DNA of 34,960 nt, taken from the NCBI GenBank assembly GCA_007571365.1, contig RKRN01000065.1, forward strand, positions 1-34,960, written 5' to 3'. Source of the DNA: Candidatus Latescibacterota bacterium (GTDB lineage: Bacteria; Latescibacterota; UBA2968; UBA8231). The position numbers and the translations under genes are program-made. Below the pieces are notes generated by a model. That model worked only from the letters and a program-made list of their open reading frames with translations. It was not told the origin of the DNA and searched no databases. Positions 7,391-15,599 of this stretch are shown here, piece after piece (position 1 is the first letter of the stretch; the number at the start of each line of letters is the position of its first letter).

Positions 7391-8341
7391 ATGACCCAAG
7401 CGCAAGCCCCGCCCCGCCTAGACCCACGCAAGTTCCAAGACCCGGACCTCACCGCCGCTGGAGAGGAGCGAGCCAGCGTAGCATTGACGCGGCTGAAGAC
7501 CCTGTGGTTCAACACCGGCACCCTCTGCAATCTGGCGTGTACCAACTGTTACATCGAATCGAGTCCGCGCAACGACCGCTTAGTGTACCTCACGGCAGCA
7601 GAAGTGGCAACCTATCTCGACGAAATCGAGCACGACCGGCTGGGTACGCACGAGATCGGCTTCACCGGCGGCGAGCCTTTTATGAACCCCGAGGTGCTCG
7701 ACATGCTCGCGGACGTGCTGGAGCGGGGTTTTAAGAGCTTGGTGCTGACCAACGCCATGCGGCCTATGATGAAGTGCGCCGATGGCCTGCTGCGGCTGCG
7801 TGAAGCGCACGGCGAGCGGCTGACCATCCGCGTCTCCATTGACCACTACGAGCCGATGCTGCACGAGCAAGAGCGCGGCGCGTGCTCTTGGTCGCCGATG
7901 ATCGAAGGCTTGCGCTGGCTTTCTGATTGCGGCTTCCGCGTAACGGCTGCTGGCCGCACGCTGTGGGGCACCCAAGAAAACAAGTTGCGCGCTGGCTTTG
8001 CCCGTCTCTTTGCCGACCTTGGCGTCCGCATTGACGCGACCGACCCCAGCCAACTCGTAATCTTCCCGGAAATGAATCCCGCCGTCGACGTCCCCGAGAT
8101 CACCACGAGCTGCTGGGATATTCTGGGCCAGGCGCCCGACGACATCATGTGCGCCTCCTCGCGCATGGTCGTCAAGCGCAAGGGCGCGGATGCTCCGGTC
8201 GTGCTCTCCTGTACCCTGTTGCCCTATGAGGCGGCCTTTGAGATGGGCCGGACCTTAGCCGAATCTTGGGGGCCGGTGAAGCTCAATCACCCGCACTGCG
8301 CCCAGTTCTGCGTCCTCGGCGGCGCTAGCTGCTCGGCCTGA
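7391..8341 (+). CDS. Radical SAM protein with C-terminal cysteine cluster
   Basis: 316 aa. The CxxxCxxC motif is CNLACTNC (C46, C50, C53), which binds the 4Fe-4S cluster that cleaves S-adenosylmethionine, and the GGEP motif (93-96) binds SAM. Further cysteines (C241, C254, C274, C303, C307, C314) in the last quarter suggest an auxiliary Fe-S cluster of the SPASM/twitch type. The N-terminal 35 residues are polar and unlike the core. No precursor peptide or obvious substrate gene is adjacent. Its stop codon abuts the stop codon of the convergent thiamine diphosphokinase gene with no base between them. Confidence 0.87.
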   Translation: MTQAQAPPRLDPRKFQDPDLTAAGEERASVALTRLKTLWFNTGTLCNLACTNCYIESSPRNDRLVYLTAAEVATYLDEIEHDRLGTHEIGFTGGEPFMNPEVLDMLADVLERGFKSLVLTNAMRPMMKCADGLLRLREAHGERLTIRVSIDHYEPMLHEQERGACSWSPMIEGLRWLSDCGFRVTAAGRTLWGTQENKLRAGFARLFADLGVRIDATDPSQLVIFPEMNPAVDVPEITTSCWDILGQAPDDIMCASSRMVVKRKGADAPVVLSCTLLPYEAAFEMGRTLAESWGPVKLNHPHCAQFCVLGGASCSA

Positions 8342-9001
8342 CTAATCCAGCAGTTCGATCCGTCCAGACGCGCTCTGCCGCTGCACACACAACAACAGGT
8401 CGCCGCGCCCCACCCGAATTTCGACCGGATTATCCACCACCTCGTTGGAGATGCCGTCGCGCACGCCCGGGATGAGATCCTCGCACCGCAAGGCCCATTT
8501 CAGACCCTCAGTGCTAATACCTTCGGCCCGGCCGTTGAGCGGGCACAGGGAAATTTTCTGGCCGAGAGTGGCGCGGAAGCGGATGCAGCTATTGATGAGG
8601 CGGATGTCGCAATAGTCGTCCACAAAGCGCAAGGCGAGGCGGTCAGCAAAGGTCTTGAGCAGGCTCAAATTGCCCAACAGATGATCGGTGCGCCGTCCCG
8701 TAAAACCGACGAGCACGGCTTCAGTAACGCCCAAGGCGACCGCGTGGTTGAGGACTTTTTGGCCATCTGTGCCCACATCGCCCGCGGGGTCGACGAGGAC
8801 GAGGCGGTCAGCGGCAATGCTTTGGCAATGGACCGAGTCGAGGTCGCCGACCACATAATCGGGCGCGTACCCGTACGCCGAGGCGGTATTAGCCCCGCCA
8901 TCGGCGCACAAGATCAGCTCGGCTTCTTGTGCGCAGGCGGCGAATAAGGCTCGGGAAGGCGGCTCGCCATTGCCGACGATTAAAGCGGAGGGGCCGCTCA
9001 C
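8342..9001 (-). CDS. thiN: Thiamine diphosphokinase
   Basis: 219 aa from GTG 9001, with GGGAGG eight bases upstream inside the last codons of the TonB receptor gene. An upstream TTG at 9025 would overlap that gene. Family motifs are present in order: CADGGAN, VVGDLDS, a TDGQKVL segment in place of the usual TDxxKAL, and GFTGRRTDHLLGNL. The enzyme transfers pyrophosphate from ATP to thiamine, making TPP and trapping imported thiamine in the cytoplasm. It starts four bases after the receptor stop, so it is almost certainly in the same TPP-riboswitch operon. The C-terminal beta domain is complete. Confidence 0.92.
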   Translation of the reverse strand: MSGPSALIVGNGEPPSRALFAACAQEAELILCADGGANTASAYGYAPDYVVGDLDSVHCQSIAADRLVLVDPAGDVGTDGQKVLNHAVALGVTEAVLVGFTGRRTDHLLGNLSLLKTFADRLALRFVDDYCDIRLINSCIRFRATLGQKISLCPLNGRAEGISTEGLKWALRCEDLIPGVRDGISNEVVDNPVEIRVGRGDLLLCVQRQSASGRIELLD

Positions 9002-9005
9002 GGCT

Positions 9006-11354
9006 TCAGCCTCCCAAAGCAGCAAACTGCGTCGTCAGCCGCACGCCGACTTGGCGCGGATCGCCGTAGGTTTTGTACAGCTTATCGGCGTAATTCGGCG
9101 GCTCCAAACCAAAGTAGAAGCCCCGCACCCCATAGCGCTCGTCGAGCAGATTGCGGCCCCACAGTTGCACGGACCACGCTGCCCACTGGTAGGCAATGTG
9201 GGCGTTGACTAAGCGATAAGGCTGTGAGACTTGGTCGTGGCCATCGGAATAAAAGAATTGGTCCATGCCGGTCAGGGTCAGCCGCGCCTCCAGCCCCGAC
9301 TGATGGCGGTATTCGCCACCCACGCTGAAGGTGTAGTTGGGCGCATGAGCGGCAGCCCGGTCGCCCAGCGTTACCGCCCCGTCTGCCGTGGGGAAGGTGT
9401 ACGTATCGACGTACGTGGTGAGCAAGCCCAGCGAGCCGAAGAGTTCGACTTGGGGCCAGAGGCGGAAGGTCTGCTCCCATTCCAAACCGCTGTTGCGGCC
9501 TTTGACGGCATTGGCCGTAAAATAAAAGAAGCTGTTGGGGTCGCCCGGGTCTTGCTGGCTCGACAGCTCGACCTGCTGGCCCGAGCGCAGAGCGTGGAAC
9601 AGGGTCAAGCCGGTGGAAGAGCGCGACCCGCTGGCCCGCCAGCCGAGTTCAAAATTGACGATGTATTCGGGGTCGTAGGGGCGGTTCTCGGCCGCTAGAT
9701 ACGGATGCTGGTTGACCCCGCCGGAACGGTAGCCGCGCGAAGCTGCAGCGTACAGAGTGTGGCCTAAACGCCAGTCGTAACTGAGGGCCGCTTTGCCCCC
9801 GCCCAACCATTGATCGACGGCAAACGCGGTACTGGTGCTATCGGCCCCGTCATTCGCCGTCGTCCCTTCATAGGCCGTGTCGTTGCGGTCGAGCCGCGCA
9901 TTGACTTCCAGCCGCAACTTTTCGCCCAAGGCCAGCCCGTACTGACCGTAAAAGGCTAGGTTGTCAATTTCGTAGCGGCCATTCAGGTCGGTGGCGTCGC
10001 CGCCGAACAAATAGCCCGCGGCCTTGTCTTCCTCTGCGAGCCGCTTCCAATAGGCTCCTACCACCAGTTCCTCGACCAAGAGCCGGGCTTCTTGGCTCAC
10101 AACCGTGCGGTCGCGCACATTGCGGTCGAAAAAGTCGTAGCTCCACCCCTCGACATCTGGGTCGAAGCCATGCTCGGCTAGCCAGTACTCGTCGTTGCCC
10201 CAATCGCCGTCGAAGCTGTGCTCCAACTCGCTGTGCGAAAACGCGGTAATCGCCACCCATTCAGCGCCGCTCGCGCCCAGCCCCCAAGTGCTCTTGAGCG
10301 AGGCCCCGGCGGTCTGCTGGCGGTCCTTGCCCGGCTTGTCGGAATAGGTGGTCAAATCCTCGTTGTTGTCGGGTGCCCAAGCGTCGTATCCATTGTCCAT
10401 ATCGGCCCAAAAGAAGGTGCCCAACACCTCGGGACCAGTCGCCGGGGTCCAGCCGACCTTAGTGCGCAACAACTGCTCGCGCCGGCCATTGGTGCGGTCG
10501 GCATCGAGAAAGGCGTTGGAGCGAAAGCCGTTGGAACGGCCGTTTTCGTACCCCACGCGCAGCACCAAATCGCGCCCGGTCGGCAGGTTCACCACCCCGG
10601 AAAAACGCCCCAAGCCATCGCTGCCCATCTCGGCACTACCCGCTCCGGCAAACTCCTGCTGGGGATCGGCCGAACGCACGTTGATCAGCCCGGCCAAGGC
10701 ATTGGGGCCAAAAATCGTCGACTGAGGGCCTTTGAAAACTTCGACCTGATCGACGTCAAAGAGCAACCCGGCCGTGCCCATGCCACTCAAGTCGACGTCG
10801 TCCATGACGAATCCCACCGCGAAACTGGGGGGGCCTTCACCGGCGTAATGGCTGCGCTCGCCCATGCCCCGAATCTGGAAGTAGCGCGGCCGCGACGATC
10901 CACCAGCCCAATTCAAATTGGGTACTGCATGGGTTGCATCCTGCACGTGTCCCCCCCCGCTAGCCCGAAAACGGGGACCCTCTACTACCGTGACGCTGGC
11001 GGCCAAGCGGTTGAGTCGCCGACGCACCAAGCCCCCTTCCACCACCACCTCCGGTGCTTGCAAAATCGCGCGCTCTAGGGCCACGACCAGCGGCAAGACG
11101 ACCGCCACCCGCGCACTTTGGTAGCCGATAAAGGAAACGTCGAGAGAGTCGCCTAGGGCGGCCTCCACCTCGAAGCGGCCCTCAGCATCCGCAGCTGTAG
11201 CCGCGTTCCCGGCCCGCACATTGGCTCCGGCCAAAGGGCGGCCCGTAGCCGCGTCCAGCACTTGGCCGGGCACCTGCTCGGCCTGTGCCCAAGACAGCCC
11301 CGACAGGGTCAACAAACCGGCCAGCAAACTGACCGACGGTAGTGAAATGCTCAT
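9006..11354 (-). CDS. TonB-dependent outer-membrane receptor, probably for thiamine
   Basis: 782 aa from ATG 11354, seven bases after GAAGGAG; an upstream in-frame GTG lies inside the leader terminator. The signal peptide ends SGLSWAQA. Residues about 27-90 are a carboxypeptidase-regulatory-like beta domain (VPGQVLDAATGRPLAGANV). A plug domain follows (LAASVTVVEG ... IRGMGERSH ... VFKGPQSTIFGPNALAGLIN), then a long 22-strand-type barrel with aromatic-ended strands. It ends FAALGG rather than in the usual aromatic residue. A TPP riboswitch lies upstream and thiamine diphosphokinase follows four bases downstream. TPP-controlled receptors next to this kinase are known in Bacteroidetes as thiamine uptake receptors (OMR1 type), so I infer thiamine or a thiamine phosphate as ligand. 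No inner-membrane transporter is in the window. Confidence 0.9.
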   Translation of the reverse strand: MSISLPSVSLLAGLLTLSGLSWAQAEQVPGQVLDAATGRPLAGANVRAGNAATAADAEGRFEVEAALGDSLDVSFIGYQSARVAVVLPLVVALERAILQAPEVVVEGGLVRRRLNRLAASVTVVEGPRFRASGGGHVQDATHAVPNLNWAGGSSRPRYFQIRGMGERSHYAGEGPPSFAVGFVMDDVDLSGMGTAGLLFDVDQVEVFKGPQSTIFGPNALAGLINVRSADPQQEFAGAGSAEMGSDGLGRFSGVVNLPTGRDLVLRVGYENGRSNGFRSNAFLDADRTNGRREQLLRTKVGWTPATGPEVLGTFFWADMDNGYDAWAPDNNEDLTTYSDKPGKDRQQTAGASLKSTWGLGASGAEWVAITAFSHSELEHSFDGDWGNDEYWLAEHGFDPDVEGWSYDFFDRNVRDRTVVSQEARLLVEELVVGAYWKRLAEEDKAAGYLFGGDATDLNGRYEIDNLAFYGQYGLALGEKLRLEVNARLDRNDTAYEGTTANDGADSTSTAFAVDQWLGGGKAALSYDWRLGHTLYAAASRGYRSGGVNQHPYLAAENRPYDPEYIVNFELGWRASGSRSSTGLTLFHALRSGQQVELSSQQDPGDPNSFFYFTANAVKGRNSGLEWEQTFRLWPQVELFGSLGLLTTYVDTYTFPTADGAVTLGDRAAAHAPNYTFSVGGEYRHQSGLEARLTLTGMDQFFYSDGHDQVSQPYRLVNAHIAYQWAAWSVQLWGRNLLDERYGVRGFYFGLEPPNYADKLYKTYGDPRQVGVRLTTQFAALGG

Positions 11355-11405
11355 AAGTCGGCTCCTTCGTCTTATACGTGCGGAAAAATGCCGTTGAAGG
11401 GGGCA

Positions 11406-11439
11406 CAAAAAAACCGCTCGCCCCGGAAGGGCCAGCGGT
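11406..11439 (-). terminator. Intrinsic terminator of the TPP-riboswitch leader
   Basis: Read on the minus strand, ACCGCTGGCCC pairs with GGGGCGAGCGGT around TTCC and is followed by seven T. It lies 22 bases after the riboswitch aptamer and about 50 bases before the receptor start, where an expression platform that stops transcription when TPP is bound would be. A nearly identical hairpin recurs at 14118-14149. Confidence 0.88.
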
Positions 11440-11460
11440 GCGTACGCGCTCGGTACGACA

Positions 11461-11544
11461 TCCGTTTCCCTACGCTGGCACGATCCAGTTCAGGTTCGAA
11501 GGGTTTCAATCTCAGGCCCGCTGCCGGACCACCCCCAACGGAAG
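11461..11544 (-). ncRNA. TPP riboswitch (THI box) aptamer
   Basis: On the minus strand the hallmark elements occur in order: P1 strand TTCCGTT (near 11542), GGGGGTG, a P3 hairpin GGTCCG/CGGGCC, CTGAGA (11510-11515), ACCC, then CCTGAACTGGATCGTGCCAG (within 11474-11498), and GTAGGGAAACGGA closing P1 at 11461. CTGAGA and the GAACCTGA..TGGAT..TGCCAGCG..AGGGAA pattern are diagnostic of thiamine pyrophosphate aptamers. The following terminator points to control by premature transcription termination. It regulates the receptor and thiamine diphosphokinase. Confidence 0.96.
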
Positions 11545-11603
11545 CTATATTCTCGATGTCTCTATAAAAGGTAAGCCAAGCCCTTACTAGGGGCAATGCG
11601 AAC

Positions 11604-12443
11604 TCATAACTTCGCCCCACAAGATTCCCGCACGATCAACGACGGTTTCAAAGTTATTTGCCGAGGCTCGCCCGGCCCCTCCGCAAGCTGTTCCAGCATC
11701 AACTCCATCGCCGCTTGGGCAATCGCCTCGTAGGGCGTTGCCAAAGTCGTCAGGGCCGATGTCACATACGACGCCACCTTTATGTCGCCGCTTCCCACCA
11801 CGGCCACATCTTCGGGGACGCGAAGCCCTGCTTCCCGTAGCCCTCGACAAATGCCTATGGCCGTATAATCGTCCCGGCATACGAGGGCCGTAAACCGACC
11901 TCCGAGCCTTTTACCGAGCTGATAGGCCCGCTCTAAAAAGCCAGTTTTACTAGAAATGGGTTGGGGGCTCAGACCGTGCTTTTTCATCGCCAGCAAGTAC
12001 CCCTTGGCCTTGGCCGAACAGTCTGTGCCAATAAATCCGATTTGTGCGTGCCCCAATAGGATTAGATGTTCTGTGGCCTCGTAGTAACCTAATGCCTCGT
12101 CCAGCACGACTCCGCTCAGGTCTCGAGTCGGGGCGGTAAACGCCACTACCGGCACTCGTTTCTGCACGGTATTGACTATGCGCTCGGACTCTTGTTCGTC
12201 GCCCCGCATGTGAATCAAGAGTCCATCTACATCCCGGGCAAGCAACTCCTTGATCTGAAGGGTTTGGTCGTCTAGCGGAGCCAGAGACGTCCGGTGCGTG
12301 GCCATGTTTATCACAACTTGATACTTCTGCTTGTAAGCTGCCCGCAGAATCTGATCAGTCTGACGCCCAAGAGTCTCGCGGGCAATCTGGTAGGTCAGCA
12401 GACCTAGCGTATATGTCCTCTCCATTACTGTCAGTTGTGTCAT
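11604..12443 (-). pseudogene. LacI-family regulator fragment lacking the DNA-binding domain
   Basis: 279 aa from ATG 12443. The whole effector-binding domain aligns with the paralogue at 12885-13907 (TLGLLTYQI / TLGLLTHEI, QILRAAYKQKYQV / QILQAAYKQKYQV, KAKGYLLAMKKHGL / KGKGYLLAMQKHGL, and the end SLIVRESCGA in both). Similarity begins at NLM, exactly after the hinge region, so the first 55-60 residues with the helix-turn-helix are missing. The reading frame is open throughout. AAGGAG lies 12 bases before the ATG, farther than usual. Either it is a decaying duplicate or it is kept as a dimerising, non-DNA-binding partner of the intact paralogue. I favour a truncated duplicate. Confidence 0.75.
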
Positions 12444-12884
12444 CAAATTGACATACTCCTTATGTGAAGAGTAGAAGAGAGCATTCTAAAACTTCTTCAC
12501 GGGTTTGGTTGAAGCTGGTCGCAAACGCCTTTGTAATTGTTGATAAAACAGTTCTTCACAGACCCTATCGCGACGCTGCTCATCCTTTGCATAACGACTT
12601 TTGCAGCGGTCGAGAGTTCCTGCTGAATCATTCCCATAAACACCGACAATTTTCTGGTGATTTCTGTGTTGTTACGAGTAACATTTAACAGGCACCTGTA
12701 TTCGCCTCAATTGTCTCAAGATCCCTTTGAATCACCAGCCACTACAGCGCAGCTTCTTTTGATGTGTTTTCTTAGAGCAGCAGTTATGTTTGTTTTATAT
12801 TATAAATTCACACGTTTGCATTTGAAAAATATATTCTCCCAACAATACCACGTCAAGTACGGTTCCGATTTGGTTTCACGGGTG
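12444..12884. other. AT-rich spacer between LacI paralogues
   Basis: About 440 bases, clearly more AT-rich than the surroundings, especially 12770-12845 (TTTTATATTATAAATTC and similar). I see no open frame with a believable start, no strong hairpin and no remnant of the helix-turn-helix domain missing from the left paralogue. It may hold promoters for that fragment. Confidence 0.5.
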
Positions 12885-13907
12885 TCAGTTCGCTCCGCAG
12901 GATTCCCGCACGATCAGCGATGTTCCCAAGGTTACTTGCCGCGGCGTATCCTCCCCTTCAAGCTGTTCCAACATTAGCCCCATAGCCGTCTCGGCAATCG
13001 CCTCGTAGGGAATTGCCAAGGTCGTCAGGGCCGGTGTCACATATGCCGACACCTCCAGATCGCCGTATCCTACCACAGCCACATCCTCGGGGACGCCAAG
13101 CCCTGCTTCTCGTAACCCGCAACAAACGCCTATGGCCGTATAATCGTTCCGACACACAATGGCTGTAAATTGGTCGCCGAGACTTTTGCCTAGGCGAGAT
13201 GTTGGTTTTGTAGCAAAGGTTTTACTATGTATGAGTTCGGGGGTCAAACCGTGCTTTTGCATCGCTAGCAAATACCCCTTACCCTTGGCCGATCCCACGA
13301 AGTTCTTACTCCAGTCCGTCCCGATAAAACCAATCCGCTCGTGTCCCAACCGGATCAAATGCTCGGTGGCCTTGCGAAAACTCGTTATATCGTCTATCAC
13401 GACCCCACTCAGGTTTTTAATCGGATAGGTAAACGTCACCACCGGCACGTGCCCCCTTATGGCATCCAAGATGCGCTCGGACTCTCTGGCGACGCCCCAC
13501 GTGTGAATCAAGAGTCCGTCTATACCACGGGAAACCAACTGCTCGATCTGTGTGGCCCGGTCCTCCAGTGGAAACTCCTGCAGCGACTTAGCGACTAGGC
13601 CCATTAGGACCTGATACTTCTGCTTGTAAGCCGCCTGCAGAATCTGATCGATCTGGCGGGCAAACGTCTCTTGGAAAATCTCGTGGGTCAGCAAACCCAA
13701 AGTCCCCGTCTTCCCCGTTACAAACCCCTGCGCCATCAAATTGGGACTATAGTTTAGGTCGGCAGCTACTTGCTGTACCCGTTTTCGCGTCTCCTCCTTC
13801 ACCAAGGCCGACACCTTCCGATTCTCAGAGAGTGCCCGCGAGACGGTTGAATGCGAAATTTTCAACTCCCGCGCAATATCTTTGATAGTAGATTGCTTTT
13901 TTTTCAT
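12885..13907 (-). CDS. LacI-family transcriptional regulator
   Basis: 340 aa, complete. Residues 6-25 (STIKDIARELKISHSTVSRA) are the LacI helix-turn-helix, and the hinge (VQQVAADLNYSPNLMAQG) follows. The periplasmic-binding-protein-like sensor domain runs from about residue 62 to the end, with typical motifs GIDGLLIHTWG, LIRLGHERIGFIGTD, CRNDYTAIGVC, PEDVAVVGYGDLEVSAYVTP and LTTLAIPYEAIAETA. The family usually binds a sugar or nucleoside and represses catabolic genes. The closest candidate target is the sugar-acid enzyme gene upstream at 14260-15447 on the same strand, but no operator was recognised. The shorter neighbour at 11604-12443 is a paralogue. Confidence 0.92.
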   Translation of the reverse strand: MKKKQSTIKDIARELKISHSTVSRALSENRKVSALVKEETRKRVQQVAADLNYSPNLMAQGFVTGKTGTLGLLTHEIFQETFARQIDQILQAAYKQKYQVLMGLVAKSLQEFPLEDRATQIEQLVSRGIDGLLIHTWGVARESERILDAIRGHVPVVTFTYPIKNLSGVVIDDITSFRKATEHLIRLGHERIGFIGTDWSKNFVGSAKGKGYLLAMQKHGLTPELIHSKTFATKPTSRLGKSLGDQFTAIVCRNDYTAIGVCCGLREAGLGVPEDVAVVGYGDLEVSAYVTPALTTLAIPYEAIAETAMGLMLEQLEGEDTPRQVTLGTSLIVRESCGAN

Positions 13908-14072
13908 TATTCAATCCTATCGCCAATCAGGTATATATGAGGCAACCACTTCATCGGTAGGCCCGGCGAAGGCCGCGTTCTTCGCTCGGATAATACACAC
14001 TTTATCACCTCAGTTCGCAAGAAAGGGTGGCACAATTTTCGCCATGAGTCGCCAAAGGTTTGGGAATTTATC

Positions 14073-14166
14073 GGCCAGTGCCCAAGACAGCCCCGACAAA
14101 ATGCCGTTGAAAAGCACAAAAAACCGCTCGCCCCGGAAGGGCCAGCGGTGCGTACAGCATCCGTTA
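14073..14166 (-). repeat. Degenerate copy of the thiamine-operon leader
   Basis: Read on the minus strand: ACGGATG, then a GTACGCACCGCTGG... hairpin with six T (14118-14149) almost identical to the riboswitch terminator at 11406-11439, then CAACGGCATTTT, then TGTCGGGGCTGTCTTGGGCA, which matches the receptor's signal-peptide codons (LSGLSWA). About 70-80 bases present in the intact operon, including the ribosome binding site, are missing, and the aptamer is absent. It is therefore a scar of a duplicated and deleted module. Confidence 0.8.
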
Positions 14167-14181
14167 GTGCCATCGGCAGAC

Positions 14182-14236
14182 TCAAAACGCGTACTTCAGG
14201 ACGCCGCCGGCCACGTGGGAGCTGTTGTCTTCTTTT
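14182..14236 (-). pseudogene. Possible outer-membrane protein C-terminal fragment
   Basis: On the minus strand a short frame after an in-frame TAA reads SKEDNSSHVAGGVLKYAF and stops at TGA (14182-14184). Ending in alternating hydrophobic residues and a terminal Phe is the classic beta-barrel targeting signal. Only 18 codons remain. It lies directly before the degenerate thiamine-leader copy, so both may derive from one rearrangement. Chance similarity is possible. Confidence 0.35.
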
Positions 14237-14259
14237 GATTAGTTGCGGCCAGCCACGCC

Positions 14260-15447
14260 TCAAATTCGGCTGGGCTGACTGTCGTCGCCGGCCGCCTCTG
14301 GAAACGCGTACGTTTCCAACGCCGCTTCATCCACCTCAACGCCTAGCCCCGGCCGATCCGCAACCTTGTAGTAGCCGTTTTCGGGTTCGTATGGCTCCTT
14401 GAGTATCCGACTCTTGACCGCGTTGGCGTGATGGGCGTGCTCCATGATCATAAAGTTCGGACACGACGCCGACCACTCGACGGTCGCTGCCACCGCTAGG
14501 ATTCCACCTCCGCCGATATGCGGCGCAACCGGAATGTTGTAGGTGTCGGCCAGCGTCGCAATCCGGTGCCCCTCGGTAATCCCGGTCCGCGCGATGTCGT
14601 GCATCAAGATGTCGTACGCTCGCCGCTCGAACTGCTCGCGCATCTCATAGCGAGTGCGCGTCCACTCCCCTATGGCCACCGCCATATCCAATGCCCGGGT
14701 TATCTCAGCCTGTCCCGGGATGTCATCCGGCACGATCGGGGCCTCCAGCCAAGTGAAATTTAATTGCTCCAGGGCGCGGCCCAGCCGTATCGAGCTTGCT
14801 ACCGTCTGTCGCATGTGCGTATCGACCATCAGCATGATGTCCGGCCCAATGCGTTGCCGCACGGCGCGGCAAATCTCCGCTATGCCCTCCACATCCAACA
14901 ACAGATGCAACTTCAACGCCTTGTACCCATAGCCCAGATGCTGCTCAGCCGCGTCCGCAACCTTTTCTGGGTCCGTACCACCGATTCCCGCATAGAGCAA
15001 GATCGCATCTCGATAGCGCCCACCGGCGACCTTGTGTACTGGCTTCCCGATGGCCTTTCCGACGATATCCCACAACGCGATGTCCATCCCGGCGAGAGCG
15101 TCGATGTAGAAACCCGTCGGATGCCCGCGCTCGCGCATCGCACCATAGTTGCGCGTCCAAATCGCCTCAATGTCGAACGGATCGCGCCCCATCACCAACG
15201 GCCGCACCAATTCGCGTACTATGGTGGCCGTAGTATGCGGCGATACGGGCGATTGCGCCTCCCCCCATCCGACGATCCCATTGTCCGTTTCAACCCGGAT
15301 AACGGTGGTCTCGTGATGAGGCGAGTAGATCGTCGTGAATGCCGCGCGATCTATGAAGTAATCACCGACATCAATCGTCGGTGGTCGCGCCGGCACTTCC
15401 GATGTACTGATTCGCAACGGGAATGCTCTAACGTCAGCTATTTTCAT
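14260..15447 (-). CDS. Mandelate racemase/muconate lactonizing-type enolase-superfamily enzyme
   Basis: 395 aa from ATG 15447 (GGAG seven bases upstream); longer readings have no ribosome binding site. The N-terminal capping domain is followed by the TIM barrel. Metal ligands are readable: D209 (MVDTHM), E235 (TWLEAP), E261 (AIGEW). The mandelate-racemase-type dyad is D284 and H310 (APHIGGGG), with E336 (IMEHA). At the position of the KxK base motif the sequence is K179-L-H181 (ALKLH), a variant. Members abstract the alpha proton of carboxylates, commonly dehydrating sugar acids such as galactonate or gluconate. A LacI-type regulator lies downstream on the same strand. Substrate unknown. Confidence 0.9.
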   Translation of the reverse strand: MKIADVRAFPLRISTSEVPARPPTIDVGDYFIDRAAFTTIYSPHHETTVIRVETDNGIVGWGEAQSPVSPHTTATIVRELVRPLVMGRDPFDIEAIWTRNYGAMRERGHPTGFYIDALAGMDIALWDIVGKAIGKPVHKVAGGRYRDAILLYAGIGGTDPEKVADAAEQHLGYGYKALKLHLLLDVEGIAEICRAVRQRIGPDIMLMVDTHMRQTVASSIRLGRALEQLNFTWLEAPIVPDDIPGQAEITRALDMAVAIGEWTRTRYEMREQFERRAYDILMHDIARTGITEGHRIATLADTYNIPVAPHIGGGGILAVAATVEWSASCPNFMIMEHAHHANAVKSRILKEPYEPENGYYKVADRPGLGVEVDEAALETYAFPEAAGDDSQPSRI

Positions 15448-15599
15448 TGCTTTGCTCCGCTGTGTTTGGGCGTTTATATACATAATCAAGCGTCTCCAGA
15501 GCAATACGCACCCATTGTCTCGTTTCTCATATACCTAAGAAAGCATAGGGTGTTTGCCACAAACTGTCGGTCAAGGCACCTTGTGGCGATGCAATCCAT

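Larger units (their letters stand above)
13908..14259. other. Non-coding stretch with degenerate gene scars
   Basis: About 350 bases without an intact gene. It holds the upstream region of the LacI gene, a degenerate copy of the thiamine-operon leader (14073-14166) and a short fragment that looks like the C-terminus of an outer-membrane protein (14182-14236). The rest shows nothing I can name. Confidence 0.6.

Noticed and set aside
10218-11078. 286-codon plus-strand frame
   Set aside because: It is antisense to the TonB receptor plug and barrel codons, with no start signal.
12456-12700. Possible remnant of the missing LacI helix-turn-helix
   Set aside because: Translation and base comparison with the intact paralogue's first 170 bases gave no consistent match.
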